Positions 45,521 to 57,820 of a DNA stretch of 64,000 nucleotides are shown one piece after another (within the stretch, counting starts at the first letter, position 1; the number at the start of each line of letters is the position of its first letter). The notes under the pieces are model-generated. The model had not been told where the DNA came from and did not search any database. It saw nothing but the letters and a program-made list of their open reading frames with translations. Made by a program: the position numbers and the translations under genes. This DNA comes from Paracoccus salipaludis (GTDB lineage: Bacteria > Pseudomonadota > Alphaproteobacteria > Rhodobacterales > Rhodobacteraceae): the NCBI RefSeq assembly GCF_002287065.1, contig NZ_NSJZ01000006.1:113152-177151 (forward strand). The letters are read 5' to 3'.

Positions 45521-45524
<4 letters not shown>
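44334..45524 (-). CDS. Polyamine-type ABC transporter ATP-binding protein (PotA-like)
   Basis: ATPase of a spermidine/putrescine-type importer; 396 aa. Walker [22 protein letters not shown]-loop NMVFQSYAIFPHLTVAENVA, signature ALSGGQRQRVALARALI, Walker B VLLLDEPLSALDRKM, then a TOBE-like C-terminal domain. GTG at 45524 was chosen because GGAGG lies 6 nt upstream and the codon overlaps the permease stop; an in-frame ATG is at 45506. The N-terminus has about 30 extra residues before VMIECRDVHKYYGDY. Confidence 0.93.
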
Positions 45525-48555
<3,031 letters not shown>

Positions 48556-48574
48556 GCCGCGCGCCGGAACAAAG

Positions 48575-48606
48575 AGCCGCCGTCCCTCGGGGCGGCGGCT
48601 TTCCTG
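48575..48606 (+). terminator. Terminator of the TRAP binding-protein gene
   Basis: AGCCGCCGTCCC-TCGG-GGCGGCGGCT, with a short tail TTCCTGTT, lies about 20 nt after the stop. Confidence 0.7.
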
Positions 48607-48630
48607 TTGGCCCGGTAGGCCTGCAAAGGA

Positions 48631-48656
48631 AAAGGGCGCCGTTGAGGCGCCCTTTC
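48631..48656. terminator. Bidirectional terminator between dctP- and dctM-type genes
   Basis: AAAGGGCGCC-GTTGA-GGCGCCCTTT has T-rich tails on both strands (CTTTCTTCGTT on plus, CCTTTTCCTTT on minus). It can end both convergent transcripts. Confidence 0.85.
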
Positions 48657-48661
48657 TTCGT

Positions 48662-50755
48662 TCAGTTGGGTGCAGGAGCCGCCGGTTCCGCCGGTGCGGG
48701 CGTGACCGGCACGGCGGGCGTCGTCCCGCCGGCAGGGGCACTGGCCGCAGGCGTCCCGAAGTTCGGGGGCGTCCCAAGGCCGCCAGCGGGTGCGGGCGCC
48801 GGGACCGCAGGGGCCGCAGGGGCCGCAGGGGCCGCAGGGGCGCCAAAGCTGGGCGGTGCGCTCAGGTCGGCGCCCGGCGCTGCCGGGGCCGGAGCCGGAG
48901 CCGGAGCCGGAGGCGTCGCAGGCGCGCCGAAGCTGGGCGGGGAACTCAACCCGCCCAGGCCCCCGCTTGCCGGAGCCGCCGGAGCCGCAGGAGCCGCAGG
49001 AGCGGCGGCATCAGGTTGGGCGGGTGCGGGCGCTCCGAACGGATTGCCGAGACCGCCAAGGCCGCCGGGTGCGGCTCCGGGTGCGGCCGGCGCGCCGAAG
49101 GGAGTGCCGCCCAGACCGCCGAGCCCGCCCAGGCCGCCGCCCAGGTTGCCAGCAGGGAAGCTGACCTCGACGTTCGAGGTGTCGATCGCCGGGCCCTTGT
49201 AGTGCATGACCATTCCCGGGAAGGCCATGACCATGCCCACCATGACGATCTGGATCACCACGAAGGGCACGGCCCCCCAGTAGATCTGGCCCGTCCTCAC
49301 CGGCTCCATCATCAGGCCGGTCACCTTGTCCTTGTAGGGCACCTTGGGCGCGACCGAGCGCAGGAAGAACAGCGAGAAGCCGAAGGGCGGGTGCATGAAC
49401 GAGGTCTGCATGTTCACGCCCAGCAGGACGCCGAACCAGATCAGGTCGATGCCCAGGCTTTCCGCGGCCGGTGCCAGCAGCGGCACGATGATGAAGGCCA
49501 GTTCGAAGAAGTCGAGGAAGAAGGCCAGCAGGAAGACGAGGATCGAGACCACGATCAGGAAGCCGTACTGGCCGCCCGGCAGCGAGGTCAGCAGATGCTC
49601 GACCCAGATGTGCCCGTTCACCCCGTAGAAGGTCAGCGAGAAGACCCGGGCCCCGATCAGGATGAACATGACGAAGGCCGACAGCCGCGTCGTCGCCGTC
49701 AGCGCCTGCGGGATGACCCCGCCGCCCAGCCGGCCCTTGGCGCCGGCCAGCACCAGCGCGCCGACCGCGCCCATGGCGCCGCCCTCGGTGGGCGTGGCGA
49801 TGCCGAGGAAGATCGTGCCCAGCACCAGGAAGATCAGCGCCAGCGGCGGGATCAGCACGATGATGACCTGCTGCGCCAGCCGGCTCATCACGTTGGTCTT
49901 CAGCGTGCGGTCCAGCAGCGCCAGCACGTAGATCGCGACCACTGCCGCGGTGGGGGCCAGGATGTCGGCGTTGGTGCCGTAGCGCGGGTGCATCCAGTGG
50001 AACAGCGCATAGCCCAGCGCGCCCGTCAGCAGCAGCGCCACCAGAAGCGAGGCGACGCCGGAGCCCAGCGTTCTCGCCTCTTTCGGCAGCGCGGGCATCG
50101 AGTTCGGCCGGATGATCGACATCACGAAGACATAGGACAGGTAGAACCCGGTCAGCACGAGGCCCGGGATCATGGCGCCCTTGTACATGTCGCCTACCGA
50201 CCGGCCGAGCTGGTCGGCCAGCACGATCAGCACGAGGCTGGGCGGGATGATCTGCGCCAGCGTGCCCGAGGCCGCGATCACGCCCGAGGCGAGCCGCCGG
50301 TCATAACCGTAGCGCAGCATGATCGGCAGCGAGATCAGCCCCATGGCGATCACCGAGGCCGCGACGACGCCCGTGGTCGCCGCCAGCAGCGCGCCCACGA
50401 TGATGACCGCATAGGCAAGGCCGCCCCGCACCGGACCGAACAGCTGGCCGATGGTGTCCAGCAGGTCCTCGGCCATGCCGGATTTCTCGAGCACGATCCC
50501 CATGAAGGTGAAGAACGGGATCGCCAGCAATGTCTCGTTGGATAACAACCCCCACAACCGTTCCGGCATGGCCTGAAGCAGGTTCCAAGACAGGTTGATG
50601 TTGCCCCCCGACAGGGGGGCAAGCTCGACGCCGACGATGAAGAACAGAAGGCCGTTCGCGGCCAGCGCGAAGGCGACGGGATAGCCCAGCAGCAGGAACA
50701 CCACGAGGCTTGCGAACATGATCGGCGCCATGTTCTGCGCGATCAGTTCCATCAT
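48662..50755 (-). CDS. TRAP large permease (DctM type) with a Gly/Ala/Pro-rich C-terminal tail
   Basis: A 697-aa protein. Residues 1 to about 530 are a complete DctM permease with many helices and family segments such as ETLLAIPFFTFMGIVLEKSG, SGTLAQIIPPSLVLIVLADQ, GIATPTEGGAMGAVGALVLA and GVNMQTSFMHPPFGFSLFFL. From about residue 533 there is a low-complexity tail of roughly 165 residues: GGLGGLGGLGG, then five variants of an FGAPA-type unit separated by Pro-Ala runs. The tail is not part of known DctM proteins. ATG at 50755 overlaps the DctQ stop by 4 nt. Confidence 0.92.
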   Translation of the reverse strand: MMELIAQNMAPIMFASLVVFLLLGYPVAFALAANGLLFFIVGVELAPLSGGNINLSWNLLQAMPERLWGLLSNETLLAIPFFTFMGIVLEKSGMAEDLLDTIGQLFGPVRGGLAYAVIIVGALLAATTGVVAASVIAMGLISLPIMLRYGYDRRLASGVIAASGTLAQIIPPSLVLIVLADQLGRSVGDMYKGAMIPGLVLTGFYLSYVFVMSIIRPNSMPALPKEARTLGSGVASLLVALLLTGALGYALFHWMHPRYGTNADILAPTAAVVAIYVLALLDRTLKTNVMSRLAQQVIIVLIPPLALIFLVLGTIFLGIATPTEGGAMGAVGALVLAGAKGRLGGGVIPQALTATTRLSAFVMFILIGARVFSLTFYGVNGHIWVEHLLTSLPGGQYGFLIVVSILVFLLAFFLDFFELAFIIVPLLAPAAESLGIDLIWFGVLLGVNMQTSFMHPPFGFSLFFLRSVAPKVPYKDKVTGLMMEPVRTGQIYWGAVPFVVIQIVMVGMVMAFPGMVMHYKGPAIDTSNVEVSFPAGNLGGGLGGLGGLGGTPFGAPAAPGAAPGGLGGLGNPFGAPAPAQPDAAAPAAPAAPAAPASGGLGGLSSPPSFGAPATPPAPAPAPAPAAPGADLSAPPSFGAPAAPAAPAAPAVPAPAPAGGLGTPPNFGTPAASAPAGGTTPAVPVTPAPAEPAAPAPN

Positions 50756-51429
50756 TTGCGCGTCCCCCGGTCGGTGCGGTCGGTGTAGTTGGTGCGGTGG
50801 TCGGCCGGGTGGCCGAGCAGCTCGTCCGTGATCGGATGGTCGGGATCGGCAAAGCCGGCCTCGGCCAGCAGCTTGTCGTCGATGGACACCTCGCCATGGG
50901 CCGAGAACTGCGCCTGGGTGTCGGGAATGATCCCGCGCATCACCGCGATCTTCTTGATGATCTCGGACAGCCCCTGGAAGAACAGCAGGATGAAGCCCGC
51001 CAGCAGCAGCGCCTTGGCCGGCCACAGGACCAGCCCGCCCGCGTTCATCGACCGCTCGCCGTTGGCGATCGAGCGCTCAAGCCAGGGCACCATCAGCCAG
51101 ATCATCAGGATGACGAAGGGCATCAGGAACAGCAGATGCCCGATCAGGTCGATCCAGTGCTGCGTGCGCCGCGAACGCGCGCCATAGATGATGTCGATGC
51201 GGATATGCTCGTTTTCCAGCAGGGTATAGGCCGCGGCCAGCAGAAAGGCCGCGCCGAACAGATACCATTGCAATTCGAGCCAGGCGTTCGAGGAAATCGA
51301 CCATACCTTGCGGATGATCGCGTTTCCCGCGCTGACCAGCACGGCCACGAGGATCAGCCAGCTGACGCTGCGGCCGATCACCGTGTTGATGCGGTCGATG
51401 CCGCGCGACAGGGCCAGAAGGCCGCTCAT
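50752..51429 (-). CDS. TRAP small permease (DctQ type)
   Basis: A 225-aa membrane protein with four helices, the first in INTVIGRSVSWLILVAVLVS. The DctQ core is WSISSNAWLELQWYLFGAAF then LLAAAYTLLENEHIRIDIIY. The C-terminal 60 residues are hydrophilic and longer than in most DctQ proteins. ATG at 51429. It is translationally coupled to the large permease and presumably works with the TakP-like receptor at 47431-48555. Confidence 0.93.
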   Translation of the reverse strand: MSGLLALSRGIDRINTVIGRSVSWLILVAVLVSAGNAIIRKVWSISSNAWLELQWYLFGAAFLLAAAYTLLENEHIRIDIIYGARSRRTQHWIDLIGHLLFLMPFVILMIWLMVPWLERSIANGERSMNAGGLVLWPAKALLLAGFILLFFQGLSEIIKKIAVMRGIIPDTQAQFSAHGEVSIDDKLLAEAGFADPDHPITDELLGHPADHRTNYTDRTDRGTRK

Positions 51430-51599
51430 GTCCAGATCCCTCCCCTTTGACGGCCGCCGTTCGCGCGCCTTTCCGACGCGTCTTCCCCGGCCTCGATGGT
51501 GCGCGGATATGGCGGACCTTCGCCGGGGCGGTCAAGCATTTCCGTGGCCGCCCGGGCCCGTGCCCGCCCCGGCGCAGGACGCGGGGCGGGCGGCCGTTT

Positions 51600-53840
51600 T
51601 CAGAAGGACTGGCTGAGCGTCAGGTAGAACGCGCGGCCGGGCTCGTTGAAGGTGTTGGCGCCGGTGTTGGTGTCCGTCCGAAGGACCCTTTCGTCGAACA
51701 GGTTCGTGATCCCGGCCGAAACGCGCGCCTGTTCGGTCACGTCCCAGACCGCCCCGAGGTTGACCACCGAATACGAGGGGCGGTCGTTCGTTTCGTCCAG
51801 CTCGTAGCCCGTCGAGGAGTTGAGCGTCGCCGCGTCGATCTCGCCATAAACGGTGGCCGACAGTGTCACCGTGACCGCGTCGCCCGCATACCAGTCCAGA
51901 GACGCGTTCACCGTATAGTCGGGGATCAGGCTCAGCGGCTCGCCGTTCTTCTTCTCGGACTTGATCATCTTGGTGAGGTTCGCATTCAGTGCAAAGCGTT
52001 CCCCGAGGTCGGTCGAGAAGTTCCCCTCGATCCCCGAGATCACGGCCTCGCCCTGGTTTTCCCAGCGATAAAGACGCGGCACGACATCACCGTTGATCTG
52101 CTCGAGTCCGGCGGCGATGCGGTTGTCATAATCGTTGTGGAACCAGGTCAGGCTGCCGGCCACCCCGTTCGCGCCCTCATAGGCGATGCCGATTTCCTTG
52201 TTCAGGCTGCGTTCCGGTTCAAGATCGGGGTTGCCGAGGATGTAGCACGGGCCCTGCCGGTAATAGGGGAACGGGCAGCCGTTGCCGTTGGTCGAATACA
52301 CGTAGTTCGGGTTCAGCTGGTACAGGTTCGGCGTCTTGAAGGCGCGCGCGACGCCCAGCTTCATCGTCCAGGCGTCGCTGATCGCATAGGTCGCGTTCAG
52401 GCTTGGCGAGACGGCGCTGCCGAAGCGGTCGCCATGGTCCAGCCGGAGGCCGGGGGTCAGCGTCAGACGGTCGTTCCACTCGATATTGGCCTCGGCGTAA
52501 AGCCCGATGGTCTGCTGGTCGATGTCGGGGTCGCGGTCCGAGGGGTCCGGCGGGACGCCCGTATCCCCTCCGAGTTCGGGTGGCAGCGCGTTCCGGATCG
52601 AGGCCGCGTCCTCCATGAACTCGCCCCGGTACTCGGCGCCGAAGGTCAGCTTGCTGGCTTTTCCGCCCAGGTCCATCGGCATGATCCATTCGGACTTGGC
52701 CGTGACCGTGTCCAGCTTGATGGTCTGATATTCGGTGGCATCGTTGGTGCCGTCGCCGTCGGTGTCGACGCAGTTCGTGATGTTGTCCTCGGAGCTGCCG
52801 GCAAGCCCCGCGCAGAGCCGGGTGTTGTGGGTGTTCTCCCACTGGATGAAGCTGCGCGACTCGCCGAAGGCGTATTCGCCGCGATGGGTGATCGCATAAG
52901 CGCGGCGATACATCCGGTTGGTCTCGTCCCCGATCAGGTTCACGTCACCCACGTCCTCCTGCACCGCGCCGTTGCGGGTGTCGCCGGCGAAGCGGTTCCC
53001 CTGGCGCGAGACATTGACCTCGAAATCGACCTCGTGGCCCGGCGCGGCCTGCCACGTCAGCAGCGCGCCCCCGTCCTTGTTCACGACGCCCTCGCGGCCG
53101 GAGAGTTCCTGGACGACGGGCAGGCCGGTGTCCTCGTCGATCACCTCGACCGCGTTGATGTCGGTCGAATCCGGGTCGGTCTTGTTGTAGCTGCCGAACA
53201 GGCGGAAGCTCATCCGTTCGCCCGCCGGGCCCGCCAGCATGAAGTTCGCGCGGGCGGTGTCGCCCTCGTCGCTGCTTTCGGGCAGGTTGTAGTGGGTCGT
53301 GACCTGGCCCGTGAAGCTGTCGGGGCGCCTGGTGATGATGTTGACCACCCCACCCGAGGCACCCGAGCCATAGCGCGCCGCCGCCGGGCCGCGGATGACC
53401 TCGATGCTTTCGATCAGTTCGGCGGGCACCCAATTGGAATCGCCGCGCGTGTCGCGCTCGCCGCCCCGGCTCATCTTGACCGAGTTGCGCGACAGCACGG
53501 GCTTGCCGTCGATCAGGATCAGCGTGTTTTCCGGCCCCATCCCACGGATGTCGATCTGGCGCTGGTTGCCGCGCTGACCTGTGGCCGTGGCCCCGGTCAG
53601 GTTGACGCCGGGCTGCTTGCGGATGATTTCCGCCACGTCGTTGACGACGGGCTGCCTTTCAAGGTCCTCCTCGGTGATCTGGGACACGCCAAGTGCCTGC
53701 TTGGCCTGCTCCTCTGCGGTCAGCACCACCGTTTCCAGCACCACGCTGTCGGTTTCCTGCGCGGAAAGGGGGACCGCCATCGCGGCCGCGGCCAGTCCAA
53801 GCGCCGTGCCCGAGGCCAGCCGCATCGCAAGAGTTCTCAT
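51600..53840 (-). CDS. TonB-dependent outer-membrane receptor, FepA-like (catecholate siderophore type)
   Basis: A 746-aa ligand-gated barrel. Signal peptide (RLASGTALGLAAAAMAVPLS, then AQE), TonB box region (DSVVLETVVLTAEEQA), plug domain with VNDVAEIIRKQPGVNLTG, QIDIRGMGPENTLILIDGKP and VEVIRGPAAARYGSGASGGV, then a 22-strand-type barrel ending in the aromatic FYLTLSQSF. The plug signature matches the FepA/PfeA/IroN group, which takes up ferric enterobactin-like siderophores. No ABC uptake genes are adjacent. AT-rich palindromes lie upstream. Confidence 0.94.
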   Translation of the reverse strand: MRTLAMRLASGTALGLAAAAMAVPLSAQETDSVVLETVVLTAEEQAKQALGVSQITEEDLERQPVVNDVAEIIRKQPGVNLTGATATGQRGNQRQIDIRGMGPENTLILIDGKPVLSRNSVKMSRGGERDTRGDSNWVPAELIESIEVIRGPAAARYGSGASGGVVNIITRRPDSFTGQVTTHYNLPESSDEGDTARANFMLAGPAGERMSFRLFGSYNKTDPDSTDINAVEVIDEDTGLPVVQELSGREGVVNKDGGALLTWQAAPGHEVDFEVNVSRQGNRFAGDTRNGAVQEDVGDVNLIGDETNRMYRRAYAITHRGEYAFGESRSFIQWENTHNTRLCAGLAGSSEDNITNCVDTDGDGTNDATEYQTIKLDTVTAKSEWIMPMDLGGKASKLTFGAEYRGEFMEDAASIRNALPPELGGDTGVPPDPSDRDPDIDQQTIGLYAEANIEWNDRLTLTPGLRLDHGDRFGSAVSPSLNATYAISDAWTMKLGVARAFKTPNLYQLNPNYVYSTNGNGCPFPYYRQGPCYILGNPDLEPERSLNKEIGIAYEGANGVAGSLTWFHNDYDNRIAAGLEQINGDVVPRLYRWENQGEAVISGIEGNFSTDLGERFALNANLTKMIKSEKKNGEPLSLIPDYTVNASLDWYAGDAVTVTLSATVYGEIDAATLNSSTGYELDETNDRPSYSVVNLGAVWDVTEQARVSAGITNLFDERVLRTDTNTGANTFNEPGRAFYLTLSQSF

Positions 53841-53887
53841 CTATCGCTCCACTCACCAGAAAGACGCATTGGCTGGCAGTGGAGGCT

Positions 53888-53925
53888 TGCATATGCAGAG
53901 GATTGTTCTTCTTTACTAATTTAGT
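53888..53925. promoter_or_regulatory. AT-rich control region of the TonB receptor gene with two palindromes
   Basis: TGCATATGCA (53888-53897) and ACTAA-T-TTAGT (53915-53925) are perfect palindromes in a locally AT-rich stretch 48-85 nt upstream of the start. They may be metal- or regulator-binding sites; neither is a convincing Fur or Irr consensus, so the regulator is unknown. Confidence 0.4.
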
Positions 53926-54151
53926 TGGACATGCAAGGGCGGCAGGAACGAGGCGACCTTCCGTCACATGCCGGGATCTGACGGGCGACCTCAGCGCGGC
54001 CAGCCTGCAAGGCAGGATCGTGCGGCGGGTCGGCACGGCATATGGAACGATCCCGGGATGACGGACCGACGCGGCGTGTTCGGGATACGACGGGCCGGGG
54101 GGCGGCCGGGCCCGCCCTTGACGCTGCGCCATCGGACGTGACGGGGAGCGG
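53926..54151. other. Gene-free stretch between the TonB receptor promoter and the acetyltransferase gene
   Basis: About 225 nt. I see no coding sequence, RNA signature or clear hairpin terminator. Confidence 0.4.
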
Positions 54152-54439
54152 TCAGCGCGCCAGCACGTCCTGCCAGTCGGAATTGCGCCGGAACTGCGCC
54201 GCCGCGAAGCTGCACAGCGGCAGGATCTTGCGGCCGCTTCGACGCGCATCCTCGACCGCGCGGGCGACCAGCGCCTCGCCCACCGACCGGCCACGCAATT
54301 CCGGCGGAACATAGGTGTGGTCGATGATGTCCAGGCTTTCGGCGGCGGTCCATGTCATCTCGGCCTCGGCCCCTTCCAGCCGGGTGACATAGCGACCACC
54401 CTTTCCGCTCTCCTCGCGTTCAATCTGAAACTCGGCCAT
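54152..54439 (-). CDS. GNAT-like N-acetyltransferase domain protein (YjdJ type)
   Basis: A 95-aa compact protein with the YjdJ-like, shortened GNAT fold: strands in GRYVTRLEGAEAEMTWTAAE, the acetyl-CoA loop PPELRGRSVGEALVARAVED, and the C-terminal CSFAAAQFRRNSDWQDVLA. The RGRSVGEAL loop corresponds to the pyrophosphate-binding motif. Substrate unknown. ATG at 54439; pcm lies 41 nt upstream on the same strand. Confidence 0.85.
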   Translation of the reverse strand: MAEFQIEREESGKGGRYVTRLEGAEAEMTWTAAESLDIIDHTYVPPELRGRSVGEALVARAVEDARRSGRKILPLCSFAAAQFRRNSDWQDVLAR

Positions 54440-54480
54440 CGATGCGTCCTTTCGCTGCTGCCGTCCTGGTCCGACGGGGT

Positions 54481-55134
54481 TCACTTGTCCTCGGCAAAGC
54501 CCTCGGCGCCGATCAAGGGCACGAAGGCCACGGCGCCCCAGTCGTCCTGCCGCAAACCATCCGGGGTTCGGCGCAGGCGCACAAGCCGCTGCGGGCCGGA
54601 CCGGGGGCCGACCGGCATCACCAGCCGACCGTCCTGCGCAAGCTGCGCCACCAGCGCCTGCGGCACTTCGGGGCCGGCCGCGGCAACCAGGATCACGTCG
54701 AAGATGCGCCGCGCCGGCCAACCTTCCGTTCCGTCCCCCTGCAAAACCTCGACGTTGTCATAGCCCAGCCGGGCCAGCCTTTCGCGCGCGGCCTGCGCCA
54801 AGGCCCCAATGCGCTCGACAGCGCAGACCTGCGCGGCCAGGCGGCTTGCCACGGCGGCGGCATAACCCGACCCTGCCCCGATCTCGAGCACGCGGTCCTG
54901 CCCCCCGATCTCGCCCGCTTCCAGCATCAGCCCGACGATATAGGGCTGCGAGATGGTCTGGCCCTCGCCGATGGACAGCGGCCGGTCGGTATAGGCGTCT
55001 GCCGCCAGATGCGGCGGGACAAAGGCCTCGCGCGGCACCTCTCGCATCGCTTGAAGCACTCCGGGATCGCGCACCCCGCGTCCGGCGATCTGCGTTTCGA
55101 CCATGCGCTCGCGCTCTGTCCTGTAGTCGGGCAT
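54481..55134 (-). CDS. pcm: Protein-L-isoaspartate O-methyltransferase
   Basis: Repairs isoaspartyl residues by methylation with S-adenosylmethionine; 217 aa. The pre-core segment is YTDRPLSIGEGQTISQPYIV, the SAM-binding motif I is VLEIGAGSGYAAAVASRLA, and motif II lies in DVILVAAAGPEVPQALVAQL. Length and motifs are standard. Divergent from the TPP enzyme gene and likely cotranscribed with the downstream GNAT gene. Confidence 0.95.
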   Translation of the reverse strand: MPDYRTERERMVETQIAGRGVRDPGVLQAMREVPREAFVPPHLAADAYTDRPLSIGEGQTISQPYIVGLMLEAGEIGGQDRVLEIGAGSGYAAAVASRLAAQVCAVERIGALAQAARERLARLGYDNVEVLQGDGTEGWPARRIFDVILVAAAGPEVPQALVAQLAQDGRLVMPVGPRSGPQRLVRLRRTPDGLRQDDWGAVAFVPLIGAEGFAEDK

Positions 55135-55270
55135 CGCCGTGGTCCCGTGTCACCGATGCAAGGCTCAACGACTGGCAGGCCGAGGCGTTCCGGCCGATAA
55201 TTGGCCCGCCGACGCAACCCCTGCCCGTCCCCGCCCGTTCCTGTCGCATCGGAATGCAGGGGGAAGGACG

Positions 55271-57076
55271 ATGGCGGACAGGGTTGCCGATTTCATCATG
55301 CAGCGGGCCCATGACTGGGGCGCGCGCCGTGTCTATGGCTATGCGGGCGACGGCGTGGGCGGCCTGATCGGCGCGTTGCAGCGGATGGAAAAGGCGCATG
55401 ACGCCGATCCCGGCTCGCCCATGATCGAGTTCGTCCAGGTCCGGCACGAGGAGATGGCCGGCCTTTGCGCGACCGCGCACGCCAAGTTCACCGGCGAGGT
55501 CGGATTCTGTCTTGCGACCTCGGGGCCCGGCGCGGTGCATCTGCTGAACGGGCTTTACGACGCGCGCGGCGACCACATGCCGGTCGTCGCGCTGGTGGGC
55601 CAACAGGCGCGTTCGGCGATGGGATCGCATTACCAGCAGGACCTGGACCTGCAATCGCTGTTCAAGGACGTGGCCGGGGCCTTCGTCGCCACGGCCACCC
55701 TGCCCGAGCAGGTGCCGCACCTGATCGACCGCGCCTGGCGGATCGCCAAGGCCGAGCGGCGCGTGACCTGCGTGATCCTGCCCAACGACCTGCAGAACGA
55801 ACCGATGGAGATGCCGCCGCGCGAGCATGGGTCCACCTTCTCGGGCGTGGGCTTGGCCGAGACGGTGCCCGTCCCGGCCGACGCGTCGCTGCGCACGGCG
55901 GCCGAGGTGCTGAACGCGGGCGAGAAGGTGGCGATCCTTGTCGGCGCGGGGGCCATCGGCGCGGCCGCCGAAGTCACCGAGGTGGCCGAGATCCTGGGCG
56001 CGGGCGTCGCCAAGGCGCTGCTGGGCAAGACCGCCCTGCCCGACGACCTGCCCTGGGTCACGGGGTCCATGGGCTTTCTGGGGACGCCCGCCAGCGACGC
56101 GCTGATGAAGGGCTGCGACACGCTGCTGTGGGTCGGCTCGGGCTTTCCTTATGCGGAGTACCTGCCCAAGCCCGGCAGCGTGCGTGGCGTTCAGATCGAC
56201 CTCGATGCCGGGATGCTGGGGCTGCGCTACCCGATGGAGGTCAACCTGCAGGGCGATTCCGCCGCCACCCTGCGCGCCTTGATCCCGCTGCTGAAGCGCA
56301 AGGAGGACCGCGGCTGGCGCGAGCAGGTCGAGAAATCCGTCCGGGACTCGCGCGAGGCGCTGGCCGGAGAGGCGGCGGTCGAGGCCGATCCGATCAACCC
56401 CCAGAAGATCGCGACCGAACTGACGCCGCGCCTGCCGGACCGCGCCATCGTGACCGCCGACAGCGGCACGACAACCGTCTGGTGGGCGCGCAACCTCGAT
56501 CTGCGCGAGGGGATGATGGGCTCGGTTTCGGGCACGCTGGCCACGATGGGCTGCGCGGTGCCCTATGCCATCGCAGCCAAGTTCGCCCATCCCGACCGGC
56601 CGGTGATCGCGCTCGTGGGCGACGGCGCGATGCAGATGAACGGGATGTCCGAACTCATCACCATCTCGCGCTACTGGCGGCAGTGGACGGACCCGCGCCT
56701 GATCGTCATGGCGCTGAACAACCGCGAGCTGGCCTTCGTCACCTGGGAGGAACGCGTCCAGATCGGCGACCCGAAATGGCCCGCGAGCCAGACCCTGCCC
56801 GATATTCCCTATGCCGACATCGCCAAGCTGATGGGTTTGGGCGGCCGCCGCGTGGAACGCCCCGAGGACATCGGTCCCGCCTGGGACGAGGCGCTGGCTG
56901 CCGACCGGCCCTTCGTGCTGGACATCCTCGGCGACCCGAACGTGGCGCCCCTGCCCCCGCATATCACGCTGGACCAGGCCCGCGCCTATGCCACCGCGAT
57001 GTGGCACGAGCAGCGGCCCGCGGGCATGATCGCGGGAACGGCAAAGCAGATCCTGGGCCGCATCCTGCCCGACTGA
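55271..57076 (+). CDS. Thiamine-diphosphate enzyme, PoxB-like (pyruvate dehydrogenase/oxidase family)
   Basis: A 601-aa ThDP enzyme. N-terminal domain starts RVADFIMQRAHDWGARRVYG, with the catalytic Glu in FVQVRHEEMAGLCATAHAKF. The central Rossmann domain carries VAILVGAGAIGAAAEV, and the C-terminal ThDP-binding motif is ALVGDGAMQMNGMSELITIS (GDG...N type). The order fits PoxB, but pyruvate oxidases differ in the C-terminal membrane-binding helix, and acetolactate synthase-like relatives cannot be excluded. ATG at 55271 with AAGGA upstream. Confidence 0.88.
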   Translation: MADRVADFIMQRAHDWGARRVYGYAGDGVGGLIGALQRMEKAHDADPGSPMIEFVQVRHEEMAGLCATAHAKFTGEVGFCLATSGPGAVHLLNGLYDARGDHMPVVALVGQQARSAMGSHYQQDLDLQSLFKDVAGAFVATATLPEQVPHLIDRAWRIAKAERRVTCVILPNDLQNEPMEMPPREHGSTFSGVGLAETVPVPADASLRTAAEVLNAGEKVAILVGAGAIGAAAEVTEVAEILGAGVAKALLGKTALPDDLPWVTGSMGFLGTPASDALMKGCDTLLWVGSGFPYAEYLPKPGSVRGVQIDLDAGMLGLRYPMEVNLQGDSAATLRALIPLLKRKEDRGWREQVEKSVRDSREALAGEAAVEADPINPQKIATELTPRLPDRAIVTADSGTTTVWWARNLDLREGMMGSVSGTLATMGCAVPYAIAAKFAHPDRPVIALVGDGAMQMNGMSELITISRYWRQWTDPRLIVMALNNRELAFVTWEERVQIGDPKWPASQTLPDIPYADIAKLMGLGGRRVERPEDIGPAWDEALAADRPFVLDILGDPNVAPLPPHITLDQARAYATAMWHEQRPAGMIAGTAKQILGRILPD

Positions 57077-57164
57077 CCCGCCGCACCCGGGCACGGGGCG
57101 GCCCCTTGCGCGCCCCTGCACCCCGTCCTAAGTCAGTCCGGCAGAGCAACCCGGAGGATGCGTC

Positions 57165-57407
57165 ATGGCGATGGAAGCCTATGAGATCGAGGCGCTGATC
57201 CGCGAGGCCTTCCCCTCGGCCCGGATCACCATCACCGACCTTGCGGGTGACGGAAACCACTTCGCGGCCGAAGTCATCGACGAAAGCTTCCGCGGCCAGA
57301 ACCGGGTCCAGCAGCAGCGCATGGTCTATGCCGCGCTGAAGGGACGCATGGACGGCCCCGCCGGCGCGCTGCACGCGCTGGCGCTGACCACCCGCGCGCC
57401 CGACTGA
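57165..57407 (+). CDS. BolA family protein
   Basis: An 80-aa BolA-type protein: [40 protein letters not shown] with the Fe-S-linked His, and [14 protein letters not shown]. The H residue in the [10 protein letters not shown] loop is the ligand used with monothiol glutaredoxins. It lies 28 nt before the CGFS glutaredoxin gene, the classic bolA-grxD pair that shares a [2Fe-2S] cluster. Confidence 0.95.
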   Translation: MAMEAYEIEALIREAFPSARITITDLAGDGNHFAAEVIDESFRGQNRVQQQRMVYAALKGRMDGPAGALHALALTTRAPD

Positions 57408-57435
57408 ACGCAACCTCTCCGAGGACACCAGAAAC

Positions 57436-57798
57436 ATGACCGACATCCGCACCGACATCCAGGAACTGATCGACAGCAATGACGTCGTTCTGTTCATGAA
57501 GGGCACGAAAGAGGTCCCGCAGTGCGGCTTCTCCAGCCGCGTGGCCGGGGTGCTGAACTACATGGGCGTGGCCTACCGCGACGTGAACGTGCTTTCCAGC
57601 GACGAGATGCGTCAGGGCATCAAGGACTTTTCCGACTGGCCGACCGTGCCCCAGCTTTACATCAAGGGCGAGTTCGTGGGCGGCTGCGACATCGTCACCG
57701 AGATGACCCTGTCGGGCGAACTGGACCAGCTTCTGGACCGCACCGGCGTCCCTTACGACAAGCAGGCGGCCGAGAAGATCCGCGAAGCCAACAGCTGA
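57436..57798 (+). CDS. grxD: Monothiol glutaredoxin (Grx4/GrxD type)
   Basis: A 120-aa CGFS-type glutaredoxin: [20 protein letters not shown] with the single active-site Cys, then [20 protein letters not shown] with the cis-Pro and glutathione-binding residues. Such proteins carry Fe-S clusters in complex with BolA. Downstream of the bolA-like gene, followed by a strong terminator. Confidence 0.97.
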   Translation: MTDIRTDIQELIDSNDVVLFMKGTKEVPQCGFSSRVAGVLNYMGVAYRDVNVLSSDEMRQGIKDFSDWPTVPQLYIKGEFVGGCDIVTEMTLSGELDQLLDRTGVPYDKQAAEKIREANS

Positions 57799-57820
57799 TC
57801 CGCAGCATTCCCGATGTCGA

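Noticed and set aside
48790..49000. Minisatellite or CRISPR-like array in GC-rich short repeats
   Set aside because: The units are 6-9 bp, in the reading frame of the permease tail, with no regular spacers or cas genes.
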